From positions 1-6,021 of the forward strand of contig CAYMWA010000194.1 in assembly GCA_964393795.1 (NCBI GenBank): a DNA stretch of 6,021 nucleotides, written 5' to 3'. This DNA comes from Chryseosolibacter sp964393795 (GTDB lineage: Bacteria; Bacteroidota; Bacteroidia; Cytophagales; Cyclobacteriaceae). The translations under genes were made by a program, and so were the position numbers. Under the pieces are notes generated by a model. The model saw only the letters and a list, made by a program, of their open reading frames with translations, did not search any database and was not told the DNA's origin. How positions within the stretch are numbered: the first letter of the stretch is position 1; every line of letters begins with the position of its first letter. Below, piece after piece: positions 6,011 to 6,021 of this stretch.

Positions 6011-6021
6011 AGGGCCCGATC

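Overview
This window looks like chromosomal DNA from a member of the Bacteroidota, probably a moderate-GC lineage of the Cytophagales/Chitinophagales type. That assignment is an inference. It rests on an OstA-like protein of the Bacteroidota kind, a sodium/sugar symporter of the SGLT type, start regions without clear Shine-Dalgarno sequences, two promoter -7-like boxes matching TAnnTTTG, and heptameric repeat tracts after gene ends. No 16S or other strict taxonomic marker is present.

Layout: bases 1-133 are a heptamer tandem array (19 units, consensus AACCTGC) that runs to within one base of the stop codon of the first gene. Three genes follow on the minus strand: a sodium:solute symporter close to vSGLT (135-1808), malate dehydrogenase mdh (1991-2920) and tRNA(Ile)-lysidine synthetase tilS (3069-4406, GTG start). 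A strong intrinsic terminator (1940-1972) ends the mdh transcript and separates it from the symporter gene, which must have its own promoter. Only 21 bases lie between tilS and a divergent plus-strand gene (4428-5981) for a secreted OstA/LptA-like periplasmic protein. The stop codon of that gene lies inside a second, degenerate heptamer tract (5968-6010) near the end of the window. There is no stretch above 300 bases without a gene.

Functionally these are ordinary core genes: solute uptake, a TCA-cycle dehydrogenase, decoding of AUA codons, and probably lipopolysaccharide transport or outer-membrane biogenesis. They do not form one pathway. tilS and mdh may share a transcript, since no terminator is visible between them. 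I see no defence system, mobile element, CRISPR array, RNA gene or clear new multi-gene system. The least explained signals are the two heptamer tracts, both placed at gene 3' ends and showing a similar core when read in the sense of the gene, and a few residue substitutions in otherwise well-conserved enzymes and transporters.
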